A DNA stretch of 64,000 bases from Bretschneidera sinensis (GCA_023935145.1 CM043700.1:99614400-99678399), one strand, 5' to 3'; numbered from the stretch's first letter, positions 11,500 through 23,880 are shown. The notes: generated by a model from the sequence alone, not told the origin. Numbers and translations are program-made.

Positions 11500-12700
11500 T
11501 CTAGACTTCAACAAAATTATTTTGCACCCAAGGACTAACACATACTTCAATAGACTTCATATGAATACTGGATGCAAAAGAATAGGTTGCACCAAGATCA
11601 ACCAACATTGATATGTCCACCTTTTCTATATACGAAACACCTCAAATTAGAACAATTAGGAGATAAATATTTTATCTGAATATCTTTGTAACAAACTTTT
11701 GTCTCTCAAACATACGTCAGATTACCACTTCCCCTTGGTGGCATACTTACTTCATCTGCCATGACTCCCAGTTCCTATAACCTATCTCCCAAATCTAAGG
11801 GTCCCACCAATAGTATTCTGAGCTATAGAAGTAATAGATCCTGTTTACCTTTAACTCTGTACTTCAGTTTCGTGTGACAAGGAACGCCTCCTCTGGGTGG
11901 TCTTCTACTCTGCACACTCATACTGGTACTACCTCTGGGTTCTTCAAATTTAGACCTCTTCCGCCAATTCCTCCTACCTCAAATTTCCATCACATCCTTC
12001 TCAATCTGAAGTGTTGTATCCAGCAATCTGACATAATTTATATGCTTCATATAAGATAGTTTTAATCAAATCTTAAAACATAGTTCATCTGTGAACCTCT
12101 TACACTTATTCTCTTCTAGGTCTACCATATCCGATACAACCATTGATAAGACTACAAATCTGCTATCATAATGAGCCACAGTCAACACATTTACCCCAAC
12201 TAAATAAAATCTCTATCTTGTTGGGCTCTAGAGGTATAAGAAAAGTATTTATCAAGGAAAACCTCTTTAAACCTATTCTAGGTTAAGGGTCTAAAAATAT
12301 TTGTACTTACCTTTGGGAAGAGTATCATTCCATTATTCCAAAACTTCTCCTTCTAACTCAAAAGAAGCAAAGATAACCCTCTGTCTGTCAGTTACTGGTA
12401 AAATACCAATTAATCTTTCTACATGTTTTACCCATAACTCAGGCATAAAAAGATTTATAAATATTTTAAGCAACAAAGCATTCAACTTAACAATCTCCTT
12501 GCATCTCATGCATAAACTCACTTTTCCCCATTTTTAAACGTCTACCATTACTGGATTAACAACCTCAAGCCCTGCTCTAGTCTGTTCATCACATCTATGC
12601 TATAGGCTATCAACTCTATCATCTGTTACCTTCGCTTCTCAAGAGTATGTGCAAGAGCTTATCTTAGCTCATCTCTTTCAACTTCAGGTTCTTTCATACC
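11500..12700 (-). pseudogene. Tekay gag and protease, broken
   Basis: The minus strand around 11640-11570 encodes MLVDLGATYSFAS, the aspartic protease active site (normally DTGA or DSGA; here DLGA). At 12521-12333 a gag piece is readable (ELWVKHVERLIGILPVTDRQ, then VIFASFELEGE), matching the capsid-like gag domain of plant Gypsy elements. No long frame survives. Confidence 0.65.
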
Positions 12701-12950
12701 TTTATTAATATCAATTATATTACTTATATCAATCATACTATCAATACGTTCCCTTCTAGAAACCACAGATTCAGACTCAACCTCGACTTGTCAAAAATAT
12801 TAGAGGCTTACCACGCCCTCTCAAATCAACAACTCTAACTCTAGCTCTAGCGCGTCCACATGTCATCTTCAGACTGTTCATTAAAATATAATTTATTTTA
12901 ATCTTTCACTTTCTTTCTTTTTATGCAGTCTACAGAACATAAAACCTAAT

Positions 12951-12962
12951 ACTCTGATACCA
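12951..12962 (-). promoter_or_regulatory. Primer-binding site (tRNA-iMet type)
   Basis: On the minus strand the sequence just inside the 5' LTR reads TGGTATCAGAGT, matching the complement of the initiator methionine tRNA 3' end. The LTR's terminal TG is at 12967. Confidence 0.8.
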
Positions 12963-12966
12963 AAAT

Positions 12967-15900
12967 TGTAACGACCTGTTGAGAGCCATAAAATGCATCT
13001 CAACAGTGCATAATTGTTAGCATTTTAGAGTTGATCTAGGTCTTAATTGCACTTTTATACGTTAATAACTCTAAAGTGATATTCTTGGATCATTGACTTA
13101 TTTCGGTGCATTTTCAGGTACTTTGAGTCCAAAAGAGAAGGAAAAGCTATCACTGTTTGAAAGTATAAAGACTCAATGAATATTGAAGTGAAGGAAGCTT
13201 GAAAAGATGAAGAAGACTTTTAGCTATCACCTAGGCTTGGACCAGTGAGGGCCTAGGCGCCCAGAAGCATGCACAAGTCACTTTTGCCTAGCGCCTAGGC
13301 GCCCAAAGAGGAGAGGTGCAGCACCTAGAAGCTCTCTCTCCCACCATCAGACAAAGCCTAGGAGGCCACTGAGGAGAGGTGCAGCGCGCACACGAAATTT
13401 CTTCTCCGAGCTATGACCTAATTAGGGTTTTTAATGATGTTCTAAACCCTAAAACACCCTTGAACCTTGTGTATTATAAATAAGTCACTTAGGGTTTTAG
13501 AATAAAACATCTTTTTGGAGAGGCCGGAGACCGGGGAAAACTCTATCAAGCACGAGCCCCATGGCCAACTAATCTCCAAGCAAGGCGAAAGGATGATTCC
13601 CTAGGTGCAGTTGTTCTTATTTTCTAGTATTGATTCATTGTAGTTTGGATTTATTATCATTAAACATTGTTATGATTTACTTTTTAATCTAATTAGAAGA
13701 TTTCCCCTTAATCCAGTGATTGAATCTTTCTTCCCCATATAAGTCTAGTCATGCTCTTCTTATGTGATGAGGTGTGATTGAGTTTAGTAGATTTCTCTTA
13801 TAGATTTGTCCATTACTGCGGTATTATCATTATATTGTTGTTTCTTGATAATCTATAAGTTAGGTCATGTGTGCTTGAAAGCAAAGAGTATTTCATAACA
13901 ATTACATTAGGGTTTATATATGTGCTTTAATTGAATATTTGTTGATTGCTTGTTTGGGATGTGAAACTTGCAATCGAGATAAAAACAACTGAATCAAGAT
14001 TAGAATAAGGCAACGAACCTAGGGAGGATTCCCAGACCCTTGTTGTTCTCTATTATATTTACACAATTATTTCACACTACTTCAAACTCATATTTTCTCG
14101 TTTAACTTTTATCGTTCGTTTTAAGGTTTGCACCTCCTCTTGTAGATCGCTTGTCTCCCTGTTGAATCGACACCCCAAAGCCATGCTACAACTACCGCGT
14201 TATACTTTGGGCGTAATCATGACCCATCCCGGGTTAGCCACCCCCAAGACGGTGTCATCACATTTTGAAAATCTCAGCACGACACATATATGCAATAATG
14301 AAAATAAATAACACCAAAAGAGATTTTTACATCAATCCTCAACCCTCAACAGGGGAGTTACATCAATCTGATCTTTAAACATTATATACAACGTAAAATG
14401 CATGCATATTTACAAATAAATTTTTATTTTATTTTCTCGTTAGTCTGAAGATGTTGACACATACGTGGCTTACAAAAAAATGATTTCGTTTGACTCTCAA
14501 TCCACCAGACTATTTGTCTTGCCTGCTACATGAATCATTGTACAATAAGGGATGGGCTTCACAAGCTCAGTGAATTAAATTTACTAGAAGTACTCAATAT
14601 ATATAAATAGTCTTTCAATATTAAATCAATTATATTTTACATAACTTGATAATAGCATTCTACTATCACTACACATATCATAAGTCTCATTCTCTATCAA
14701 TCTCTTCTTCTTATTTATTAGTTCACCTCAAGACCATTAATTATCTCATAATTACTTCGCAATGAGGTTCACATCATAAAGTCTACCATTTAGATGGTTC
14801 TTATCACTAACTGTCTCTTTGTGAGACTCGTCCATCTATAAATAAATTCACAATAACACACCACACATCAGCATTTCAATAATGCAAGTAATAATTAAAA
14901 CAGGTGCAATGCATGAATTATTATTATGGGAACGTCTTCCCACATATTGACATGTTTTTATTATCTTAGACCGGCTGCCTTTCCGGTTCTTTTCTTTACA
15001 GCTTATCCTGGCTGTCACAGATTTATTTCCAGCATATACTGTCTGTCACGGTTTTTCAATTAGACCGACCTCTTCCCGGTTCTTTTCTTTTATTTAACAC
15101 ATATGCATATAAACAATGATATGAAATATGCATCTGAACAATAACATAAAAGAACAAACTTGAATTCAAATATTTAAATTGGCTATCCTGATTTTTCTCA
15201 AATTATATAAAAATTTTCACTAAATTCCTCTCATCATAAATCACATCAAATCATCCATCAAAGCTTGTCCGGATTCACTAAATTTCATCTCCTCATAATT
15301 TGTATCAAAACATCAACCGCAGCTCATAAAGAATTTCACTTATCACTTTTATTATTAAATCAACTTATTATTCCAAAAATATTATTTCCCCTCTAATAAT
15401 TTTCTACATGACCAAAATTCATGTCATACCTATCAATCAAATTTTTATCTACCACCAAAGCATAAGCTAATAATTTATTTAATATTATCACTAGATAATT
15501 TCATTTTTTTAGATTACTTAAAGTAAATCCAACTCACCACGTAGCACTTAAAGCTACTCGAGGATCACCTCCTTACCTTTCCCGTTCTACTCAGAAATTT
15601 CTCCCGGTTGTTGATCATTAACACCTGACATAATATTTGTATTAAATTTCTAATTATTTATTCAATTCTTCATAAACCACACCCTTTGAAAATTCTCACT
15701 TTGAATTTCGAAAAATTTCATGAATGCTAAAAATTCAAAAATAAACATTACATTATTACCTTATTTTTTCTGATAGCTTCTCATGATTCTCTATGAAATT
15801 TTGCAATAAACCCCTTCAAAATTTTGCTATTTTAACATTTCTTTCTGTTTCCAAGTATTTTGAGAAATAGAGTAATTTGAATTGTCCAAGGAAGAAACCA

Positions 15901-16258
15901 AACAGTATTCGGTAAAAATCAATTTATAAACGTTTTAAAGCGGCAGATGCCGCACTTTCACTATTCTTATTCTACAACTGCAATACATGCAGCACAAGTG
16001 AATACAATTTGCAACACCTGAACTTCTAGTTGTTGCAAGATTTTTTTTTTTTTACAAAACTATTTTTTTTTTATTTTTCCTTTTACTGTTTACGATTTTT
16101 TTTCATTTTCTTTGTAATTATGCCCCCACGCGTCCATTTTTTTAAAAGAATTGTTTTATTCAAATAATAATAAACCTTTCACATATATTTGATTTTAATT
16201 TCATATCATATTTATTAAATTATTTCTTTACCTTTGCTTTACGAATATGAATATTACT
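12967..16258 (-). repeat. 5' LTR of Tekay element 1, interrupted
   Basis: The first ten bases, TGTAACGACC (12967-12976), are separated from the remainder (14225-16258) by a 1243-bp solo LTR plus its target duplication. The remainder matches the 3' LTR at 7155-8542 and the LTR at 60215-62820. The last base is mutated (ATTACT instead of ATTACA). Confidence 0.82.
12977..14219. mobile_element. Solo LTR nested in the Tekay 5' LTR
   Basis: A 1243-bp block starts TGTTGAGAGCC, ends GGGCGTAATCA, and is flanked by CGACC (12972-12976) and TGACC (14220-14224), a 5-bp target duplication with one mismatch. No coding sequence. A TATA-like ATTATAAATA lies near 13472 and the 3' end is pyrimidine-rich (CTTGTAGATCGCTTGTCTCC), the layout of a long Gypsy LTR. 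The closing region resembles LTR ends of Tat/Athila-type elements from general knowledge, which is not proven here. A GCCTAGGCGCCC word occurs repeatedly (13240-13310). Confidence 0.72.
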
Positions 16259-17201
16259 GCTTTCCATTGTAGAATTGTCGTTTCTTTATAGAGAGTAAGA
16301 GGAGGAAGATCGGTTATTATCAATTTTGCTGTTTGTTGAGACGGTTGATACTTTATCGTTATTCCATTGCGATGACTCAATCAAGTATGATTATTTTATT
16401 GTTATATTCGATGTTCATTATTCATATAATTATTTATAAACATAATATATGAGACTTTTCTTTTTTTCAATATTTATGCTACTGAAAATAGATGCTTTTG
16501 TTGATATTCTTTGTTTTCTTTACAAATTAGTTGTGATGGGTTTACTCTTATTTATAATGTTCTTTTATGGAGAAAACAAAAGTAATATTTAAACGGTAAA
16601 AAAAGCAAGATCCTAATAATGGGGTTTAATAGGTTGAGAGATAGATTTCACAAACCGGTTCGGATGTATAGTAATTATTACGAAACCATGAAAGTTCACT
16701 AATACTTACGGTAAAATAATAATTTTGACATTAAATTTTTTATTTTAATTTTTATTAGAGATTTTTTATATTCACGTTGTACCACTCTCAATCAGGAACC
16801 AGGCTTGGGATCACTACTCTTAACAGCTTTCTAGTCAAAATTGACTTTTCTAAATGCAAACATAAAAACAACCATAGATAAAGAAGTGAACTTGCCTCTC
16901 CGTATTTCCCATCCAACGGGCCATAACAGGCACAGATGATTCATAAATAGTTTGGCGGGGACTGAAGCCCAAATTTTGTTTAAACCAAAAAGGCAAGCTA
17001 CGTAATTGAACAAATTATAGAAGGGCATACTCGTCCAAGCATGATCCATGTCCTTTATATTCTCCGTGTACGAATCCATTAACAAAAAGCCCACAATTAT
17101 TTTTCCTTCCCCAAATTCCAACCCAAAAACAAAACCTAATCAGCTAATTCTCTCGCGCTCACTCTCCACGGCAGAAGAGAAAGCGAAATTGAGAAATAGA
17201 G
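16259..17201 (+). other. Probable remnant of split Copia LTR, then SC35 upstream region
   Basis: The sequence after the Tekay target duplication should be the downstream half of the Copia LTR that starts at 6440. No clear end is visible. The final 200 bases before the SC35 start are pyrimidine-rich (CTCTCGCGCTCACTCTCC), typical of a plant 5' leader. No certain TATA box; TTTATATTC at about 17053-17061 is a weak candidate. Confidence 0.4.
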
Positions 17202-20200
17202 ATGTCGCACTTCGGGAAATCGGGTCCTCCAGACATCAGAGACACCTACTCCGTCCTCGTCCTAAACATCACTTTCCGTATTTATCCTCAATTTTTACGT
17301 TCTATTTTTGTTTTTCTCTTCGTTAGTTTCCTTTACCTCAATCTTTTAAGTTAATGTTTTATCATTGTGATTTTTCATAGGTACCACCCCAGACGATCTC
17401 TTCCCCCTCTTCGATAAGTACGGCAAGGTTGTCGATGTCTTTATCCCACGTAATCGAAGGTCTCCCCTCTCTCGTACACATCCATATACAAATATACTGT
17501 ATTTGATTTTATATATACATATATATGTAGATATGTTTATATATAAATAGTGATTGGTGATGGACGCAGGACTGGTGATTCGAGGGGGTTTGCGTTTGTG
17601 CGCTATAAATATGCAGATGAGGCGCAAAAGGCAGTGGATAAGCTTGATGGTTTGTTTTACTGTCTCAATACTTTGTCATATTTAAGATGATATTTTGTGA
17701 ATTGTGTAAATTGATTTTTTGTCGTTTCTGCCTTAGGAAGAGTTGTGGACGGAAGAGAAATTATGGTTCAGCTTGCCAAGTATGGCCCGAATGCTGAGCG
17801 AATGTGAGTTTCTAAGTTGTTGGATTCTGATTACTGGACAAGGTTATTGCCAATAAATTGGCGTAGTCATCTGGGTGCTTGGGTTGCATTACTTATTCTT
17901 GGTCTTTGTTTGGGTAAAAAATTTGTGTGGTGGTATCTGTTTTGTGTAAATGAGCTTTGAGTTTCGGTGGATGACAATGCTATGTTGACAGGATATGATT
18001 TGCTACTAAAACTAATTGGATTATTAGTGTTTTGTGTTCGCATTGATTTCATGCTTTCTGTCTCTTTTTGCCCAAATTATGCTCCTATCTTCTATGGGTT
18101 GTGCTATCTCATTGATGAACAATGAACTTATGGAGCCGTTTTCCTTTTTAGGGGCAATTTGGTTGCATGGTATTGTTTGTGGTTTTCTTACTAAGTGATG
18201 TGTTTTTCATTTCTATAAGATTAGTTGAAAGATTTCATTTTTGTTTCAATGACTGTTTATGTGAAATGTTTATTTACATTTTGCTACGCTGCAATTTTTT
18301 TTTCCAGTGACAGGGGGAGGATAATAGAAACATCATCAAAGAAAAGAGGCAGGTCAAGGAGCCGCAGCCCTCGACCAAGGTGAGAAATTTTTCTTTGGAA
18401 GGATTCTCATTTTTGGAGTTTAGATGGGACTTCTAGACGATCATTATTCTGTCAATTATAAAGAAAATAATAATCTGTCTTTGTTTTTGTAGGATCCATC
18501 TTAGTGTATACATCTGGTTTCTCCCCTTCCAAATTTTTAAGCTACTTTCATTTTATAATATCTATTACTCTATTGTTATTTGTACAGTCAAGTTCTAGAT
18601 CTTTTTTTTTTTCAGTGAAATGTTGCCTTTGAAGCAAGCTATATATATATATATATATATATTTGTATTTCGACCCATAGTTACCGTGATCTCTATACCC
18701 CCTTGGAACCATGATCCAAGTTCTATGTTCCAATTAGTGGTGCATTCTTGCACCGGATTCCTAAAACTGGAGATCCAAATTTTTCTTAGAACTTTTAACT
18801 AAAAAATTGAAAAAAAATTCTAGCCATAATAAAGAATTTAAAAGAATACTCACTTTATTTTTAAATTTATGTTTTTTAATATTATGTTTGTTAATTTTAC
18901 TATTTTGTCAAAATTCTAACATTTCTAAACTATTATTATTGATCATAGTTTTATTTAAATTGAACTCATAAATATATCTAGTATATTACTTTTCTACATG
19001 TACTTAATATAAATCATCTAAGTCTACCCCAAACGTACCTGGGGTGGGTAACGTACCACGTTTCCGTACCCGTATCGTGAACCAGGACGTATCGAGTTCC
19101 TAGTAACTATTAGACCCTTGCAGCCACAAGTTGTATGACTTACTCAACTAAATTATGACCATGCATGTGACTGATTGTGCTATTGTGTTTTGTATGCCTC
19201 TGGGTTCTGATGCAGGGTACTGACCTTTCTGTTCTACCATTTACCCATACATCTTTCTTCAAATCTGTGATTTGCACTGCTGCAGTAGCTAAACTCTCTC
19301 ATGTTCATGATATGCCATCCCCTCTGGGGAATCATTGTTTGTTCATATGGTAAATTTTACACCTGTTGGTCGGTTGTTGTAATTTATGTGGACGCTGTAT
19401 TTAACTCATAGGATTGTCATACCTATTTCTTTAAAAGGGAAAGGTATCAATCGGTTTTCCTATTTTTCCAACTTTGATTGGTTTCCTTCCAGCACTCAGA
19501 TGAAGTCTCTCATAAAATTTTTAAAATTAGGTGCTCGCATCTCTAGATCTCAGTTTAAGCTTGCCCTTCAGCCCTATGTAAGAGACTTGGAGTAAAATGT
19601 GAGTGTGAGAGAGAGAGTTTGTTTCTGAGAATTTCTAAGACATTCTATTCTTCAGACTGAGATATGTTATCTGTTGTTATTTTTGTTGAGAAAATGGAAG
19701 CACACTGTGGGAAAATATAATTTTAATTATTACAACTATACACTGTTACAGACTTAATATAATTACAGACTCAAACAATAGAAACTCAGTGATTGACCCA
19801 TGGTTACCGGGATCCCTATACCTCCCTTGGAACCGCGATCCGAATTCTATGTTCCGATTCGTGGTGCATTCCTGCACCGGACCCTTAAAATTGGCAATCC
19901 AAATTTTTCAGAAAACTTTTAACTAAAAATTGAAAAAAAAAAAAATTCTAGACGCAAGAAAGAATTTAAAAGAATATTCATACTTCATTTTTAAATTTAT
20001 GTTTCCTTATATTATGTTTGTTGATTTTATTATTTTGTCAAAACTCTAACATCTTCTAAACTATTATTATCGATCATAGTTCTATTTAAATTGTACTTAT
20101 AAATATATCTAGTATATTACTTTTCTACATGTACTTATACATAATATAAATCATCTAAGTCTACCCCAAACGTACCACGGACTGGGTGGGTAACATTCCA

Positions 20201-21469
20201 CGTTTCTGTATCCGTACCGTGAACCAGGACGTACCGAGTTCTTGACCATGTTTCAATTTTGCAAGACCTTACCAAGACATTCTCAAGTCTTAACACACTC
20301 ATACTTTAAGATGCTTTTTTGCTTGGACACATGCAACTGAAGCAAATGGCTCCTATTTATAGTTGCTTTGGTTGGTTAATGCTGACTTGGAAAGACAGTG
20401 CCCATGAAAGGGGGCATGATGAGTTATGCTAATGCACTGTGTAGATATGCAGCATATAAAATCATCCAGCAAAGAAACATTTGGCCCATAAGAGCATTGA
20501 GATGGTGGCATTGCATGAGACTGCAAGCAAGGTAACTAATCAAGATGCTGTGGCATCATATGGGATGATAACACTTAGACAAGGACAAGTGGCTAAAGAG
20601 TTGGTGATGATTGTGAATACTCCTGCAAAACACAAACTCTCTCTCGGCACCCTTCTTGTATGCTTACCCGACTGTTTCTAGAACTTTGTGAATATTACAC
20701 TATTGAGCCCTTTAGTGAACAAATCTACCACTTGGTCCTTTTGATTTGCTGCAATATATTTGACTATGCTTTTACTACATTTTTGATGTACCATATTTTT
20801 TACTTTTTAGCCGAAATGATAACATTACCTTTAGCATTGTTAATTGCCCTGCAACTCGGTGCTTCTTATCCTCTCTCTAGTGACTGATGGAAATCATTTT
20901 CAGGCATCGGGATGATTACAGGGAGAGGGATTACAGGAAGAGAGGTCGCAGTAGAAGCAGTGGCAGAGATGACCGTGACCACTACCATGGGAGGGAGAAA
21001 GACTCTAGTCGCCGAGGCAGGAATCCAAGTGCCAGTCCTGATCATAATAAAGATCGTGAGAGGGGCAGATATAATAAAGAGCGGCACAGTAGGAGCAGGT
21101 CCTATGAAAGGTATCACATTGTTTTAATCTGTATCCTTAGGTTTTATGAGCTTTTCAATTTGTTATCTGATTAGAATTGGTATGTTATGAAGTGCATCGC
21201 CGGCTCGGCGTAGTCCTGGTTCTTCTAGGAGTCCATCTCTACATAGAACACCTCCAAGGGGCGAAATTCCTGATGGATGCCGTGATAAGGAGCATTCTCC
21301 TGCTTCTAAGAGTGTTTCCTCTCGTGGCCGTCTAGTGGATTCTCAAAGCCCATCTCGGCATAAATCTGATGCTGATGTGAGTTTTGATGCTAAGTTTGTC
21401 ATTTTGATTTTATTTGCCAGTTCATGGGTAAACAGTTTATATCGGGATTTTTTTGTTTTGTAGGAATGA
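17202..21469 (+). CDS. SC35: SC35-type SR splicing factor (RRM plus RS domain)
   Basis: Eight coding exons can be read with GT/AG borders: 17202-17277, 17381-17459, 17570-17649, 17737-17803, 18308-18379, 20904-21110, 21193-21376 and 21464-21469, giving 256 residues. The protein starts MSHFGKSGPPDIRDTYS. It has one RNA-recognition motif, with RNP2 VLVLNI (residues 18-23) and RNP1 RGFAFVRY (57-64), ending near GREIMVQLAKYGPNAE. From about residue 109 it is rich in RS/SR and RD/RE (GRSRSRSPRPR, DYRKRGRSRSS, RHSRSRSYES) and ends SRHKSDADE. This is the layout of plant SC35 (SRSF2 family), a nuclear factor that binds exonic enhancers and helps place U1 and U2 snRNPs at splice sites. The frame is intact across all junctions, so the gene looks functional. 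Intron 5 (18380-20903) is swollen by transposons. The start is the first ATG after the leader and matches the family. Confidence 0.93.
18640..18661. repeat. (TA)n microsatellite in SC35 intron 5
   Basis: An uninterrupted TA dinucleotide run of about 22 bases, just before the first MITE-like copy. Confidence 0.9.
18676..19110 (+). mobile_element. MITE-like element, copy 1, in SC35 intron 5
   Basis: A block of about 435 bp starting CATAGTTACCGTGATC and ending GAGTTCCTAGTAACTATT. The ends are imperfect inverted repeats (ATAGTTAC / GTAACTAT). There is no coding capacity. It is clearly homologous, in the same orientation, to the block at 19799-20250, including the shared words TGGTGCATTC(T/C)TGCACCGGA, AACTTTTAACTAAAAA and GTGAACCAGGACGTA. 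A short non-autonomous DNA transposon is the simplest reading. Confidence 0.62.
19799..20250 (+). mobile_element. MITE-like element, copy 2, in SC35 intron 5
   Basis: Second copy of the block at 18676-19110, about 450 bp, starting CATGGTTACCGGGATCC and ending GAGTTCTTGACCATG. It may be flanked by a target duplication of about 9 bp (TTGACCCATG before, TTGACCATG after), but this overlaps the terminal inverted repeat, so the exact edges are uncertain. Confidence 0.62.
20251..20800 (-). mobile_element. Copia 3' fragment (RNase H tail and LTR) in SC35 intron 5
   Basis: The minus strand from about 20790 reads DQVVDLFTKGLNSVIFTKF, the DQLADIFTK...L block at the end of Copia RNase H. It is followed downstream (20650-20250) by LTR-like sequence with a good TATA box (CTATAAATAGG on the minus strand at about 20354-20364). 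The fragment runs antisense to SC35. The LTR edges are not certain. Confidence 0.6.
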
Positions 21470-23439
21470 AAGAGCAGCACGTCTTGCAGTGGAGAAATCT
21501 TTGATTTGATACAGGTTCTGTATCTGTTTCTGTACCAGAGAGGGCATATTTGAATTAAACATGTTATATCAAAGAAACTGAATGTTAGATTTGATGTTGC
21601 TGGATTTTTTTTGAAGGTTAAACATTTCTCTTTAAACTCAACGCATCTCCTGAATTATCTAGGTTTGTTGGTGGTTTATGTACTTGATTATCTCAGTTAT
21701 CTTGACTGATCTCGACAATTTCCTATTTTTTTAAGGTTACATCCTTGTATGCTTCTTGGTTCATTTTATTTGGTTTTTGAGCTTGATTTCATCTCTCCCT
21801 CTCGCCCCCATTGGCTTATTTGCTTCTTTCAATGGTTTTCTTTTATTTATTTGTAAGTTCATTTAAATGTAACATATGATGTTGATTATCCTATGGTTGT
21901 GTTTGGGAAGGGCAGATGTGGCCGATTGGCTGGATTATTACTAGCGTTTGTTGCTGTCATAGTCAGGCTGGTTGCAGTCTGCAATGTATTAAGCAATTTA
22001 TCCATGATGTCTTGATTGGTAAGAGTTAAAACTCACCTTCTGAAGTCTTACATCCATAGGGAATTTTTTCTTTTGATGTGACCATTCTTTTTGATCTTTG
22101 CCGGTTTTAAAAGTTTGGTCTAGGCAAAAGTTTAGTTGCTGTGGTTGCCTAAGGACAGCTGGAATGTACGTGTCACTTCGCAATGCAGTTGATTTGAGCA
22201 TGACCTGAAATATAGGTGCAATCTGTCTCTTTACAGGGATTGATCAAAGATGGTGAGTGACGGCTTCCATCAAAGCAGTATTGTTGTATCTGGGTCAATT
22301 GAATCCTTATACATGCTGTGCGAATGTAGTTTTACTTTTACTCTCAATGTTTTCTTGTGGTCGTTTTCTTTGGGGAGCATTGCTATAAGAATGGCAAAAT
22401 TTATTGTTAATACATACTTTGACAATGATGTATACCTGAGTTAATTCCGGAAATCATTATTTATTCGTTAGCAATAAATACAGGGTACTCCCTGAAAGTG
22501 AATTTAGCTTTTTTAATTATTTGTTTACTCCAGCTAACCAAAGGAAGTTTAGTGTGAGATTTAGTTTTATTTTATTTTATGTTCTGCTTTGCTGCATGGT
22601 GAGATATGTTTTTGCATTCTTGCATGCTATTTCACTATTTTCCTCATGAACCTTCTATGGTAACAACGAAGAGGCTGCTTTTACACTGAGCTGTTGAGTG
22701 CAATGGCTTTGATAATTGTAATGCGGGGGCAATGGATCAGGTGTGTTTGTTCGTTCTGGTTTTCTGTTTCTACAGCTCTTGTGAATACTTATCTTAAGTT
22801 GTATGGTATCTGCAGAAGACTTGAAAATACTGCTGCATGATAATAATGATGCATAAAATTTTCCATCACAAGTTATACTTTAATTATATATAAAAAAAAA
22901 AAAATCATCCTGAATATTTTAAAATATTTGTTATAAAAAAGCGACATAGCACAGATTTGTAACGCCCTTCCTCTTGTCAAGGTATGTTAAAATCTAAGCT
23001 TAATTAAGTAATGAATGGTTTCCTAGATGAGTCAGCTGCTTTTAAATTTGTGATGAGAGTTCATTTCTTATAAATGCGTTGGGTGTTTAGTGGATTGAAT
23101 GAGGGAGGGGGTGATTTTTATCTTGCGCGTTTATTTAGTGGACAGCGAGGGGATGAGATTTTTCATTCGTTTATAATAGGACGTAGGATAAGCATCATAT
23201 ATTTTTATTTATTATTTCATCTCATCATATTTTTTTATTCATTTTGTACAACAAACATATTTTTAGAGTGTATTTGATGAACAAGATAAGAGAGATGTGA
23301 TGAGTCATTTACTGATAAAAAAAATAAAATCATCATGTTTTAAAGAGTAAGATGAGATATTTTATTTTTTTTTTCTATTATTTTCTTTATCTTAGGGTAT
23401 ATTTGTCCTATTTGTGTTCTAGTTTAATTTCTAATTGTG
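21470..23439 (+). other. SC35 3' untranslated region and downstream spacer
   Basis: No further coding exon of SC35 is recognised. The GT/AG-rich stretch to about 22480 probably holds the 3' untranslated region; a canonical AATAAA occurs at 22473-22478. From about 22500 to 23440 there is AT-rich spacer with no recognised gene. Confidence 0.45.
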
Positions 23440-23880
23440 CACATTATCACCACAAATGACGAAGCCACACACTATCCCTAATTTGGAACAGAAAACTTTC
23501 AGTTTCTTTTTGATTAATAGCCTTTGTGTTGAGGTACCCGTTGTACTTGGGTGGTTTGATGTGCAAGAGATTTTCATGGACGCGAAAGAGTTGCAAGATT
23601 GTCAAAGCGGAAAACACAGGGCTGAGCTATGGGGCTTAGGATATGGATGCAAAACTGCCCTTGACTGAACATACAAAACATCGATCCTCGTGCTCGTGTG
23701 GTGTTAGATGCTAAAGCTATTATTGACCTTGTCCAATTCAGGCAACACAGATTCTCATTCTAATGTCTCAATTATCGATAATAGCATGTTCTTGCTGTGT
23801 GCTTTCCACCGCTGCAAGTTTTGAGCACAATTATGGGGAGGCTAGTGGTTGTGCTGATGCACCGGGGAATTGAAGGAGCT
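23440..23880 (+). pseudogene. LINE-type RNase H (RVT_3) remnant
   Basis: Pieces of a plant RVT_3 RNase H domain are readable in changing plus frames: HRAELWGLGYGCKTALD (about 23617-23667), VLDAKAIIDLVQF (about 23702-23741), then DNSMFLLCAFHRCKF and HNYGEASGCADAP (about 23828-23868). The spacing fits the C-terminal half of the domain (AELWGL..GL..A, V..DA..VV.LI, HIYREAN.CADALA). Frameshifts and stops break it. It most likely comes from a non-LTR retrotransposon of the At1g65750-like class. Confidence 0.65.

Larger units (their letters stand above)
7155..16258 (-). mobile_element. Tekay/Del-type chromovirus (Ty3/Gypsy), degenerate, with nested solo LTR
   Basis: Full-length but dead Gypsy element on the minus strand. 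The 3' LTR is at 7155-8542. The 5' LTR is at 12967-16258, split by a foreign solo LTR (12977-14219). Both LTRs share long stretches, from CGGGTTAGCCACCCCCGA at the left to TTTACGAATA..ATTAC at the right. Next to the 5' LTR is a tRNA-iMet primer-binding site (TGGTATCAGAG on the minus strand, 12951-12962). A 5-bp target duplication, GATTT/GCTTT (one mismatch), flanks it. Between the LTRs, broken pieces appear in the order gag, protease, RT, RNase H, integrase, chromodomain when read on the minus strand. A second copy of this family starts at 60215. Confidence 0.88.

Noticed and set aside
20866..21127. Other-frame open stretches at 20866-21127 (both strands)
   Set aside because: They overlap SC35 exon 6, whose RS-coding repeats leave several frames open. 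Only the frame that joins the neighbouring exons is real.
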